Below, one piece after another: positions 25,684-34,143 of a DNA stretch of 64,000 nt (position 1 is its first letter; the number at the start of each line of letters is the position of its first letter). The DNA is from Arthrobacter sp. FW305-BF8 (GTDB lineage: Bacteria; Actinomycetota; Actinomycetes; Actinomycetales; Micrococcaceae). The stretch spans positions 2,232,001 to 2,296,000 of the forward strand of contig NZ_CP084561.1 of the NCBI RefSeq assembly GCF_021789315.1, given 5' to 3'. Under the pieces are notes generated by a model, which worked only from the letters and a program-made list of their open reading frames with translations, did no database searches and was not told the DNA's origin. The translations under genes and the position numbers were made by a program.

Positions 25684-25711
25684 AACGCCGATAATTGATA
25701 TTCCGTTATGT
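25684..25711 (+). repeat. dif-like recombinase site B
   Basis: Left arm AACGCCGATAA, spacer TTGATA, right arm TTCCGTTATGT. This is the copy closest to E. coli dif (right arm TTATGTTAAAT; seven of eleven positions agree). It opens repeat copy B. Confidence 0.6.
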
Positions 25712-26014
25712 TGAAGGCGCGGGTCTTGTGGCCGCCCAGTGCCCGGTAGGGCGAGGTTCGGGTCATGCTTCTTCTGTCGTCTCCGTCCATGAGATGTTCG
25801 AAGGAGGTCCCGCCGCTATGACTCTGGCTGAACCCAAGCCGTCGGCTTGTTCCGCGCGTCAGCGCTCAACTCATTTTTTCCTGCGTTGGCGGATTCTGCC
25901 TGAACCCGAGAACGTCGTCACAGTGGACATCATGCCGGGTTGGTGATGACAAGGGAATCACGACGCCAAAAAGACCGTCTCACTCGAATGCGGGGCCCCA
26001 TGCTCACAAAAGAG

Positions 26015-26035
26015 GGTGTGCACAATGCGCACACC
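26015..26035. promoter_or_regulatory. Near-perfect palindrome within repeat B
   Basis: GTGTGCAC, AAT, GCGCACAC. It is the counterpart of the perfect palindrome at 2343, with one changed base. Confidence 0.45.
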
Positions 26036-26090
26036 TGGGCTTCGGATTCGGTTGTACCGGCATCGGATTGGTTCGGATTCGGGAAGTTTT

Positions 26091-26146
26091 CGGAAGAGGA
26101 GCGGATTTTCAGGGGGAGCAGCTGGTTCGAGTCCCACCTCGGGCAC
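26091..26146 (+). pseudogene. tRNA-Leu-like element lacking the anticodon arm, copy B
   Basis: The 3' 23 bases (T-loop GGTTCGAGTCCC and acceptor CCTCGGGCAC, 26124-26146) are identical to copy A. The 5' part (AGAGGAGCGGATT) is more degraded. Stronger conservation of the T-arm half implies that this half is either the younger feature or the one under selection. Confidence 0.55.
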
Positions 26147-26205
26147 AGTGTTTTCCCTGCTCAGGGGCTTTTTAGCCTCTGAGTGTGGACATTTTGTTCA
26201 CTTGT

Positions 26206-26227
26206 GGGCCCCTTCGGGGGCCTTTTT
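26206..26227 (+). terminator. Intrinsic terminator of repeat B
   Basis: GGGCCCC and GGGGGCC arms around TTC, then TTTTT. The loop and flanks differ from copy A, but stem strength is kept. Confidence 0.7.
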
Positions 26228-26757
26228 CATTGGTGGCCGGTGGTGTGGCCGGCGACCTCCTTCGTTCCCTGGTTGGAGGTCTTGGTGCGTGTTACCTGTT
26301 CGTGGGGGTGGCTGGCTGGGGCAACATGACCTGAAAAAGTTTCTGGTCGGGTTTCTTTTCTTGGTCGTTGGGTTTTCACCAGGCTTCTCTTTCTCGGTTC
26401 GTGGTGGCTTTGCTGCTTCTTCATGGTCGGTCCGGGGGAGGGCGACATGACTTGTGTCGGCTTGTTCCGGAATCGGTTCCGGCGGACTCCCGCGGATGAT
26501 CTGGGGCGCATTACCGTGGCCTACTGAGAGATTGCATTGCCGTGCATTTGGCTCATGAAGCTCACGCAGCCTTTCATCCCTGCGTTTCTGGTTTTCGCGT
26601 CGTTGCCTGTTCATGGCTACCTTCGGCGTCTACTGCACGATGCGGTGGAGGTTTTCTTGGCGCGGCGTCCGGAAATGAGGTTTCCGCCTGGCTGGTCTTT
26701 CACATTCCTTCATGGCCAACCTGCTGGATGACTACACGACGGAACGGTGATGCACCG

Positions 26758-27040
26758 ACACAGCCTCAGTGGCCCGAACCCACACCTGATCCCCGCCGTC
26801 GCCCCGTGCCGGGAACAGGTCGGAAGAGGGGCATTTCGATCACCGCGTCGCGGCTGGGGGCGTAAAGCCGCGCTGACTGAACTGGGTGATTGCCCCGCCA
26901 TCATCATTAGCCGCGGTTTGCCGCGATACTCCAGCTGTCCCGCACTCAGGACCTGGCCTTGTGGGAGGAGGAGTTGCTGGATCCACGGTCACGTAAGCCG
27001 GGACGGGCCTGTACGCGGACGACGCTGCAGGTTGGCCGAC
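26758..27040. other. Gap between repeat B and benE
   Basis: About 280 bases. A plus-strand frame around 26930-27010 reads SRTQDLALWEEELLDPRSRK, which looks protein-like but is unassignable, probably a remnant. No strong terminator for benE is seen. Confidence 0.35.
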
Positions 27041-28318
27041 TCAGAGACCCAGATGGTCCCTCTGCTCAAGAAGCCTGGACACCCCGTAGCCAATCACCAG
27101 GCCCCAGAAGGCTGCATGGATGTTGAAGAGGTTCATGCCGGAAATCGTCACCACGAACGTCACCAGCGAGCCCAGGGTGAAGCTGGTTGCGAAGGCCGTG
27201 ACGAAGGCCTGCTGGAGGGCCCGCAGCATCGCGATGCCACCCAGCGCCAGGACGAACTCCTTGGGCGCGGCCAGCATCAGCCGGGTCAGGGTGGGGGCAA
27301 ACGCTGCGAACACCAGGGCCAGCAGGCCGTACGCCACGGCGGCCGCGTATTGGCGCTGGAGCTTCCCTGACGACGTCAGCAGGGCGTTGGTGGGACCAGT
27401 GACGCAGGCCGAGACGGCCCCGAACCCTGCGTTCAGTACCGAGAAGGCGCCGGACACAATGGCGAAGGCATTCACCGGCGGATGGTGGCCGGCGGCCCGG
27501 AGGACGGCGATGCCCTGGCCGTTTTGAACGAACAGCACGGTGAGGGCGAGGGGAATCACCAGCTCGAGCTGGGCAGCCCACGTGAATTCAGGCGCGGTGA
27601 AAACAGGGGTGGCCAGAAGCGTTCCGCCGTGTGAAAGGCTGAACTGGCCGCTGGCCGCCACGGCGATGCAGCCTGCCACCAGCGTGCCCAGGACCGGCGG
27701 CAGATACCTGCCGAGCATGGGAACGGCAGTAAGCACCAGGAACGCGGCCACCATCGGGGCAGCCACGGCCGGGTTGTCCTGGGTGGAGGCGACGACGTCT
27801 GTGCCGAACTTCAGGAACACCGCGGCCACCATGGCCATCACGATCGGCGTGGGCGCCAGCGCCATGGCTTTGCGAACCACCCCGGTGGCGCCCAGGGCGA
27901 GGATCAGCACGCCGGAGGTGAAGAAGGCCCCGACGACTTCCGGGAAGGTCAGGTGCTGCAGGGAAGGTCCCAGGAGAACCGTGCCGGGGATGGACCAGGC
28001 GAAGCCTAGGGGCTGCCGGTAAATGATTGACATCAGCAGCGTGGCCGCCCCGCCGGAAAAGAGAATGCCAAAAACCCAGGACGACAGCTGGCCCTGGGTC
28101 AGGCCGCCCGCCGTTCCGACGGCCAGGGTGACGGCGATGGGTCCGGACGCCGCGAAAATGAGCCCGATGGCCCCGTTGGAGACATAGGACAGGCCCAGGT
28201 CGCGAAGAATCTGGCGCGGGCCTGCGGGCCGGACCCCCGGGCGTTCCACTAAGGGCTCCGGCACCAGCACGGCTGATCCGACGGACGTGGCGGGCAGGTC
28301 GGGACGGGGATGGCTCAT
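27041..28318 (-). CDS. benE: Benzoate/H+ symporter BenE
   Basis: 425 residues with about 12 hydrophobic segments. BenE family marks are ILRDLGLSYVSNGAIGLIFA near the N-terminus, GFAWSIPGTVLLGPSLQHL, then FGAVSACVTGPTNALLTSSG. It imports benzoate with protons. It lies downstream of catA on the same strand, but a strong hairpin at 28346 separates them, so it may be expressed at a lower level or from its own promoter. With the AAHS carrier at 40 kb, the cluster has two predicted aromatic-acid importers at its two ends. Confidence 0.9.
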   Translation of the reverse strand: MSHPRPDLPATSVGSAVLVPEPLVERPGVRPAGPRQILRDLGLSYVSNGAIGLIFAASGPIAVTLAVGTAGGLTQGQLSSWVFGILFSGGAATLLMSIIYRQPLGFAWSIPGTVLLGPSLQHLTFPEVVGAFFTSGVLILALGATGVVRKAMALAPTPIVMAMVAAVFLKFGTDVVASTQDNPAVAAPMVAAFLVLTAVPMLGRYLPPVLGTLVAGCIAVAASGQFSLSHGGTLLATPVFTAPEFTWAAQLELVIPLALTVLFVQNGQGIAVLRAAGHHPPVNAFAIVSGAFSVLNAGFGAVSACVTGPTNALLTSSGKLQRQYAAAVAYGLLALVFAAFAPTLTRLMLAAPKEFVLALGGIAMLRALQQAFVTAFATSFTLGSLVTFVVTISGMNLFNIHAAFWGLVIGYGVSRLLEQRDHLGL

Positions 28319-28345
28319 CGGAACTCCTGGCTGGCGCGGAAAAAC

Positions 28346-28383
28346 CGGAGGCGCTCCGAAGCTTCAGCTCCGGAGCGCCTCCG
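28346..28383 (-). terminator. Hairpin between catA and benE
   Basis: CGGAGGCGCTCCG and its exact complement form a perfect 13-base stem around a 12-base loop. It follows the catA stop (28409) by 26 bases on the minus strand. It is likely a terminator or attenuator before benE. Confidence 0.75.
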
Positions 28384-28408
28384 TGCGGGGGTATCTCCCA
28401 GTTGCGTG

Positions 28409-29290
28409 CTACTTCTTCTGGCCCTGCTTTGCCAGGACGTAGTCATAAACTACTTCCTCGCCCTTTCCGTCGGTACGGGGGCGGGGGTCCAGCATCAGTT
28501 CAGGCTTCACTGCCGAGGCGATGTCGTCAGCGTTGTGGGGGTCGCCGGGGAAGTAAAGCTGCTGGGTGACCGGCTCGTAGCCCGGTGCGGACACCTTGAT
28601 GTGGATGTGCGCCGGACGCCAGGCGTGCCAGCCCGCCGCACTGATCAGCTGCCCGCAGGCCCCGTCCGTGGGGATCTGGTAGGGCGCCGGACGCATCGTG
28701 TTGATCTCGAACCGGCCATCGTCTGAAGCCTTGACGGTGGCGCGGAAGAGCCACTCGGGCAGGCCTGGGGCGTACTGGGAGTAGAAACCGGCGGCGTCCG
28801 CGTGCCAGATCTCCACATGGGCGCCCTGGATGGGGTTGCCTTCGGTGTCGGTGAACTGGCCGCTGAAGCGCAGCGGGGTGCCCTCTTCGCCGTCGCGCAT
28901 TTCAACCGTGGCGGGCGTCTGGAGTTCCGGGGAGTTGGGAACGTAGTAGGGGCCCTCAATGGTGCCCACGGTGCCGGGGCGGTCCTGGGAGTTGACGTCC
29001 TCAACGGTGTGCTCAAGCCAGACGTCGAGGAACAGCGGCCATTCACCGTCCGTCCCGACCTTGATCAGCCACGCTTTGAGCGCGTTGTATTCCTCGTAGG
29101 TGACCTGGTGTTCCTCGACGATGTCGTTGGCGGCCTTGATCAGCGCGCCGGCCAGCAGGCTCACCCGTTCCTTGGATACATCCACCTTGGAGAGCTTGCC
29201 CGACGCTGCGAACCGCTCGGTTGCCTTGGTGCCTGCTTCGACGGCGGTGCCTTCGTTTTCCGTGCGGCTGTCCGTTGGGGTTTGGGTCAT
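28409..29290 (-). CDS. catA: Catechol 1,2-dioxygenase
   Basis: 293 residues from ATG 29290 (GGAAGGTGG upstream). The non-heme Fe(III) ligands of intradiol dioxygenases are visible: Tyr in GPYYVPNSP, Tyr in RPAPYQIPTDG, and two His in WRPAHIHIKVSAPGYE. An N-terminal helical dimerisation domain precedes them. It opens catechol between the hydroxyls to cis,cis-muconate, the step after BenD. It is transcribed divergently from benABCD across a 326-base control region. A start at 29311 (MRKVDIV...) is possible but less likely. Confidence 0.93.
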   Translation of the reverse strand: MTQTPTDSRTENEGTAVEAGTKATERFAASGKLSKVDVSKERVSLLAGALIKAANDIVEEHQVTYEEYNALKAWLIKVGTDGEWPLFLDVWLEHTVEDVNSQDRPGTVGTIEGPYYVPNSPELQTPATVEMRDGEEGTPLRFSGQFTDTEGNPIQGAHVEIWHADAAGFYSQYAPGLPEWLFRATVKASDDGRFEINTMRPAPYQIPTDGACGQLISAAGWHAWRPAHIHIKVSAPGYEPVTQQLYFPGDPHNADDIASAVKPELMLDPRPRTDGKGEEVVYDYVLAKQGQKK

Positions 29291-29417
29291 GACAATGTCC
29301 ACCTTCCTCATTGAATGGGGACAGGAAGGGCTCCTGCACCCGACGCGGGCTGCGGGGCCAGTCGTCATGCCCTGCGCCGCACCGCGTGATGTCGGTCTCA
29401 ATCGTAGGCGCGCAGAT

Positions 29418-29449
29418 AAGGACGCTACAAATATCAACTAGGCGTCTTT
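29418..29449. promoter_or_regulatory. Inverted repeat in the catA-benA control region
   Basis: AAGGACGC and GCGTCTTT pair with one mismatch around 16 bases. It is the only clear dyad in the 326 bases between the divergent catA and benA starts, and so a candidate site for CatR or the LAL regulator. The rest of the gap shows no other feature. Confidence 0.35.
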
Positions 29450-29616
29450 TGAGTCATTATCGGTACATAAAGACACCCTTGGTGGAACCTAGGTATTTGC
29501 CTGATGTGAGGCCAATCACGAGCGGCAAGAATTGCTGGACAACGTCCGCCGCCGAAGCCCTTTCCCGAGTGGACCTCCGACCATCCGTCCAGCAATCTCC
29601 AATGAGGGAGCACGCC

Positions 29617-31002
29617 ATGACCGAGAACCTGATCCATGCCCGCGAGGTCCTTGCCGACGCCGTGATCGACGACCGCGAGAACGGCGTCATCCGGGCCAAG
29701 CGCGAGATCTTCACCGACCAGGAGATCTTCGAACTCGAGATGAAGCACATCTTCGAAGGCAACTGGGTGTACCTCGCCCACGAGTCGCAGATCCCCAACG
29801 TGGGCGACTACTTCACCACCTATATCGGCCGCACCCCCGTGATGATCACCCGGGACAAGGATGAAAACCTGAACTGCCTGGTCAACGCCTGTTCGCACCG
29901 AGGCGCCATGCTGTGCCGCCGCAAGACGGACAACCGCACCACGTTCACCTGCCCCTTCCACGGCTGGACCTTCAAGAACTCCGGCGAGCTGCTGAAGGTC
30001 AAGGACTCCCGGAACGCTGGCTACCCCGAGACCTTCAACAAGGAAGGCTCACACGACCTCACCAAGGTGGCCCGCTTCGAGTCCTACCGCGGCTTCCTGT
30101 TCGGCTCGCTGAAGGCCGACGTGCTCCCGCTCGAGGAGCACCTGGGCGATGCCACCAAGGTCATCGACTCGATAGTGGACCAGTCACCCGAGGGCCTGGA
30201 AGTGCTGCGCGGATCCTCCACCTATACCTACGACGGCAACTGGAAGGTCCAGGCCGAGAACGGTGCCGACGGCTACCACGTCACCGCCGTGCACTGGAAC
30301 TACGCAGCCACCACGGCCCGCCGCAGCGCCGGGGATTCCGCCAACAAGACCAAGGCCATGGACGCCGGCAAGTGGGGCAAGGTCAAGGGCGGGTTCTATT
30401 CCTACGACCACGGCCACCTGCTGCTCTGGCAGGAGTGGACCAACCCCCAGGACCGTCCGCTCTGGGACCGCCGCGACGAGCTCGTGGCCAAGTACGGCGA
30501 GGAGATGGCCAACTTCATGATCAACATCTCCCGCAACCTGTGCCTCTACCCGAACGTCTACATCATGGACCAGTTCTCCTCGCAGATCCGGCACTTCCGG
30601 CCCATCTCCGCGGACCAGACCGAGGTGACCATCTACTGCATCGCCCCCAAGGGCGAGTCCCAGGAGAACCGTTCCAAGCGCATCCGCCAGTACGAGGACT
30701 TCTTCAACGCCACGGGCATGGCCACGCCGGACGACCTGGAGGAATTCCGCTCCTGCAACAAGACCTACTGGGCCACCAGCGCCCCGTGGAACGACATGAC
30801 CCGCGGCGCCACCCACGAGATCACCGGCCCGGATGAGCAGGCACAGGCCCTGGGCATGACCCGGGTGATCGCCTCCGGCGTGCGCACCGAAGACGAAGGG
30901 CTCTACCCCATCCAGCACGGGTACTGGAAGGAAGTCATGGACCGGGCCCTGGCGGAGGAAGAGGAGCGTTCCGCCCTGGAATCCATTCCCGTCACCGCCT
31001 GA
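29617..31002 (+). CDS. benA: Benzoate 1,2-dioxygenase alpha subunit
   Basis: 461 residues from ATG 29617, with GAGGGAG upstream; the longer frame from 29311 crosses the promoter. The Rieske cluster is CSHRGAML...CPFHGWTF (Cys-X-His, Cys-X2-His). The catalytic iron motif ENGADGYHVTAVHWNY carries the bridging Asp and both His ligands. It dihydroxylates benzoate to the cis-diol with electrons from BenC and pairs with BenB, whose gene follows after 33 bases. Confidence 0.95.
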   Translation: MTENLIHAREVLADAVIDDRENGVIRAKREIFTDQEIFELEMKHIFEGNWVYLAHESQIPNVGDYFTTYIGRTPVMITRDKDENLNCLVNACSHRGAMLCRRKTDNRTTFTCPFHGWTFKNSGELLKVKDSRNAGYPETFNKEGSHDLTKVARFESYRGFLFGSLKADVLPLEEHLGDATKVIDSIVDQSPEGLEVLRGSSTYTYDGNWKVQAENGADGYHVTAVHWNYAATTARRSAGDSANKTKAMDAGKWGKVKGGFYSYDHGHLLLWQEWTNPQDRPLWDRRDELVAKYGEEMANFMINISRNLCLYPNVYIMDQFSSQIRHFRPISADQTEVTIYCIAPKGESQENRSKRIRQYEDFFNATGMATPDDLEEFRSCNKTYWATSAPWNDMTRGATHEITGPDEQAQALGMTRVIASGVRTEDEGLYPIQHGYWKEVMDRALAEEEERSALESIPVTA

Positions 31003-31035
31003 GAGCCCGCCCGAACCACAGAGAGCGCAGAACCC

Positions 31036-31572
31036 ATGACCAACCTGACCCACACCGCCCCGGTCCTGAAGACCGCGGAGGAGATCGCAACCCTCGAAAC
31101 CGTCCGGGCGTTCCTCTACCGGGAAGCCCGCCTGCTGGATGACCGACAGTTCGATGAATGGCTGGAGTGCTACCACCCGGATTCCGAATTCTGGATGCCG
31201 GCCTGGGACGTGGACGACCAGCTGACGCAGGACCCCCAGAACGAGATCTCCCTGATCTACTACGACAACCGCGGCGGCATCGAGGACCGGGTGTTCCGGA
31301 TCAAGACCGACAGGTCATCAGCCACCTCCCTCCCGGAGCCGCGCACGGGCCACAACATCACGGACGTCGAGGTGTTGGCGAACGACGGCGGCACGGTGGA
31401 CGTGCGCTTCAACTGGTTCACCCTCTACTTCCGCTACAACACGACGGACACCTACTTTGGCACCAGCTACTACACCCTGGACCTTTCCGGTCCGCAGTCG
31501 GTGATCCTGAAGAAGAAGGTGGTCCTGAAGAACGACTACATCCACCACGTGGTGGACGTCTACATGATCTGA
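31036..31572 (+). CDS. benB: Benzoate 1,2-dioxygenase beta subunit
   Basis: 178 residues, normal for ring-hydroxylating beta subunits of the NTF2-like fold. It has VRAFLYREARLLDDRQFDEW, YYDNRGGIEDRVFRIKTD and the C-terminal KKKVVLKNDYIHHVVDVYMI. It forms the structural alpha3beta3 core with BenA. A 123-base gap to benC is longer than the other spacings in the operon. Confidence 0.95.
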   Translation: MTNLTHTAPVLKTAEEIATLETVRAFLYREARLLDDRQFDEWLECYHPDSEFWMPAWDVDDQLTQDPQNEISLIYYDNRGGIEDRVFRIKTDRSSATSLPEPRTGHNITDVEVLANDGGTVDVRFNWFTLYFRYNTTDTYFGTSYYTLDLSGPQSVILKKKVVLKNDYIHHVVDVYMI

Positions 31573-31695
31573 CCCGCCCGCAGCCGGCGCCCGAGACCTG
31601 GGGGCGCCGCACGGCATTTTCCACCCTGTGCCCACCGGGCACACCATAACTTTTTCCGGACCGCGATGGCGCGCCCGGACAGTCAGGAGGACCCC

Positions 31696-33267
31696 ATGGG
31701 CCACAAAGTAGCCCTCAGCTTCGAGGACGGCGTCACCAAAGTCATCAAGGTCGGCGACTATGAGACCGTCATGGATGCCGCCTACAAGGCACGCATCAAC
31801 ATTCCATCGGACTGCCGGGACGGCGCCTGCGGCACCTGCAAGGCCTTCTGCGATTCCGGTTCCTTCGACCCGGGCGACTTCATCGACGACGCCATGACGG
31901 AGGAGGAACTCGAAAAGGGCTACCTGCTCACCTGCCAGGCCGTGCCGGAGTCGGACCTCGCCATCCAGATCCCGGCCACGTCCGAATCGGCGAAGACGGC
32001 CGCCGCGTCCTTCACCTCCACCATCAAGGAACTCAACCGGCACACGGACACCACCGTGTCCTTCGCCCTCGAGGTGGACAACCGCGACGCGCTGACCTTC
32101 CTCCCCGGACAGTACGTCAACCTCAAAGTCCCCGGCTCCGATGCCGAGCGCTCCTACTCCTTCAGCAGCGGCCCCGAGGTCCAGGAGGCGTCCTTCATGG
32201 TCCGGGTGACTCCGCAGGGCGCCATGTCCGAGTACCTCCGCGACCGCGCCGCCGTGGGCGACACCATCGAGTTCACGGGCCCGTACGGATCGTTCTTCCT
32301 GCGCGAGCCCAAACGGCCCCTGCTGCTCCTGGCCGGCGGCACCGGGCTGGCCCCGCTCCTATCCATCCTGGAAAAGCTCGCCGAAAACCCGCCCTCCAGC
32401 CCGGTCCACCTGATCTACGGGCTCACCCGCGAGGCCGACATCGTGGGCCTGAACTGGCTGCGCGCCTACGAGGCGAAACTGCCCGGTTTCACCTGGGACT
32501 ACATCGCCTCCGAGCCCGGCACCTCCGCTCCGCACACCGGCTACGTCACCCAGATCATCGAACCGAAGCACCTCAACGACGGCGACGTGGACATCTACCT
32601 CTGCGGCCCACCGCCCATGGTCAATGCCGTCTCCAAATGGCTGGACACCGAAGGCATCAAGCCCGCCAACTTCTACTTCGAACGATTCGCACCGAAGGAA
32701 ACCACCGGCGGCGACGCCGAAACGGGCGCCCCGGCTCCGGTTGAGAAGATCCAGGCCGACGGCGACACCATGACCCGCGGCGAAGCCGTGTCTTCGCTGG
32801 AGACCGGCCGGCTGGATTTCCACAAGGAGGACAGCTTCGCCCAGCTGGACGCCCGCATGGGCCTGGAGCTTGCCGTCAGCGAACTGCTGCTGGGACGGCT
32901 CACCCAGGAACAACTGCGCCAGTTCCGCCGCCTGGCCGAAGCTACCACCGGTTCGGTGCAGGACGGAAACATCACCGATCCCGACGGGTTCGCGCGCACC
33001 AACGAGGAATTCCACGAGTACCTCTTCACGATCTGCGACAACCCGATGCTGCTGGAGTCCTACCGCCGCCTGGACGTCCACGCCCAGATGGCCGCGGCCT
33101 TCGAAGCCGGCACGCCGATCTTCGAGCGCGTCACGCAGGACCACATCGACGTCGTCGACGCCTTTGAACGCGGGGACAAAGCCAGGCTGCGCGAAGTCAT
33201 CATGGCCCACGCCCAGGATGCCAAGGGGACCATGGTGGGGGCCATCGACGCCAAGGCCGCACACTGA
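31696..33267 (+). CDS. benC: Benzoate dioxygenase reductase BenC fused to an FCD ligand-binding domain
   Basis: 523 residues, against about 340 for well-studied BenC proteins. Residues 1-95 are a plant-type ferredoxin (CRDGACGTCKAFC, then a fourth Cys in LLTCQAV). Residues 105-335 are the FAD/NAD reductase (RSYSFSSGPEV, LLLAGGTGLAPLLSILE, YLCGPPPMVNAV). After a linker, residues 360-520 match the FCD domain of GntR/FadR regulators (ARMGLELAVSELLLGRL, FHEYLFTICDNPMLLESYRR, THVIDVVDAF-like QDHIDVVDAFERGDKARL). No helix-turn-helix is present. The stop overlaps the benD start. The extra domain might sense an aromatic acid or aid assembly; that is speculation. ATG 31696 follows AGGAGG. Confidence 0.93.
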   Translation: MGHKVALSFEDGVTKVIKVGDYETVMDAAYKARINIPSDCRDGACGTCKAFCDSGSFDPGDFIDDAMTEEELEKGYLLTCQAVPESDLAIQIPATSESAKTAAASFTSTIKELNRHTDTTVSFALEVDNRDALTFLPGQYVNLKVPGSDAERSYSFSSGPEVQEASFMVRVTPQGAMSEYLRDRAAVGDTIEFTGPYGSFFLREPKRPLLLLAGGTGLAPLLSILEKLAENPPSSPVHLIYGLTREADIVGLNWLRAYEAKLPGFTWDYIASEPGTSAPHTGYVTQIIEPKHLNDGDVDIYLCGPPPMVNAVSKWLDTEGIKPANFYFERFAPKETTGGDAETGAPAPVEKIQADGDTMTRGEAVSSLETGRLDFHKEDSFAQLDARMGLELAVSELLLGRLTQEQLRQFRRLAEATTGSVQDGNITDPDGFARTNEEFHEYLFTICDNPMLLESYRRLDVHAQMAAAFEAGTPIFERVTQDHIDVVDAFERGDKARLREVIMAHAQDAKGTMVGAIDAKAAH

Positions 33268-34094
33268 TGGCTGCGCCGTACGCCGGGCAATACGTGACCC
33301 CGGGCAGGTTCGGCGGCAAGGTCGCCGTCGTCACCGGTGCCGCCCAGGGGATAGGACAGAAGGTGGCCGAACGCATCGGTGCCGAGAGCGGCGCCGTGGT
33401 CCTGGTGGACCGCGCGGACCTGGTCCACGACGTTGCCCGCGGCATCGACGAGGCCGCCAAAGCGTCGGGTTCGGGCGGCTCGGCCACATCCGTCACCGCG
33501 GACCTGGAGACCTTCGCCGGCGCCACCCAGGCCATCAAGGCCGCCCTCGCCGCCCACGGGCGGGTGGACGTCCTGGTCAACAACGTGGGCGGCACCATCT
33601 GGGCGCGCCCCTACCAGGAGTACGACGAGGATAAGATCGAGAAGGAAATCCGCCGTTCCCTCTTTCCCACGCTCTGGACCTGCCGGGCGGTCCTGCCGGC
33701 CATGATGGAGCAGGGCTCCGGCACGATCGTGAACGTCTCCTCGGTAGCCACCAGGGGAATGCACCGGGTGCCCTACGCCGCGGCGAAAGGCGGCGTGAAC
33801 GCGCTGACCCAGTCACTGGCCATGGAGGTGGCCGGGCACGGCATCCGCGTGGTGGCCACCGCCCCGGGCGGCACGGAAGCCCCGCCGCGCAAGGTCAAGC
33901 GCGGGCCGGAAGCCGAGTCCGCCACCGAGAAGGACTGGTACCAAACCATCGTTGACCAGACGGTGGGGTCCTCGTTCATGAAGCGCTACGGCACCCTGGA
34001 CGAGCAGGCGGCGCCCATCGTGTTCCTCGCCTCGGACGAGGCGTCCTACCTGACCGGCAGCATCCTCCCGGTGGCCGGCGGCGACCTGGGCTAG
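33267..34094 (+). CDS. benD: Dihydroxycyclohexadiene carboxylate dehydrogenase (SDR)
   Basis: 275 residues. Short-chain dehydrogenase features are VAVVTGAAQGIGQKVAERIG (NAD fold), VLVNNVGGTIW, the catalytic Ser in NVSSVATRGM, then YAAAKGGVNAL with Tyr and Lys. It oxidises the benzoate cis-diol to catechol with NAD+, releasing CO2. Its ATG overlaps the benC stop (TGATG), so the two are translationally coupled. It is the last gene of benABCD; the regulator gene follows after 49 bases. Confidence 0.93.
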   Translation: MAAPYAGQYVTPGRFGGKVAVVTGAAQGIGQKVAERIGAESGAVVLVDRADLVHDVARGIDEAAKASGSGGSATSVTADLETFAGATQAIKAALAAHGRVDVLVNNVGGTIWARPYQEYDEDKIEKEIRRSLFPTLWTCRAVLPAMMEQGSGTIVNVSSVATRGMHRVPYAAAKGGVNALTQSLAMEVAGHGIRVVATAPGGTEAPPRKVKRGPEAESATEKDWYQTIVDQTVGSSFMKRYGTLDEQAAPIVFLASDEASYLTGSILPVAGGDLG

Positions 34095-34143
34095 TGCATC
34101 GGATGGATGCAGGCCATGGGGGCGCCCAGGCCGCTCCGGTAGG

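Larger units (their letters stand above)
25684..26757 (+). repeat. Diverged 1.05-kb dispersed repeat, copy B
   Basis: Same order of elements as copy A: dif-like site, strong ribosome site (TTCGAAGGAGGT) before ATG 25818, palindrome at 26015, tRNA-Leu-like element, hairpin and terminator at 26206, and a tail with a 16-base identical block at 26687-26702. After ATG 25818 a frame of 42 codons ends at 25946. The first codons (MTLAEP) resemble those of copy A (MTFTES), as does the upstream VHEM.EGG reading. This suggests both preserve the beginning of one gene family. Confidence 0.7.
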
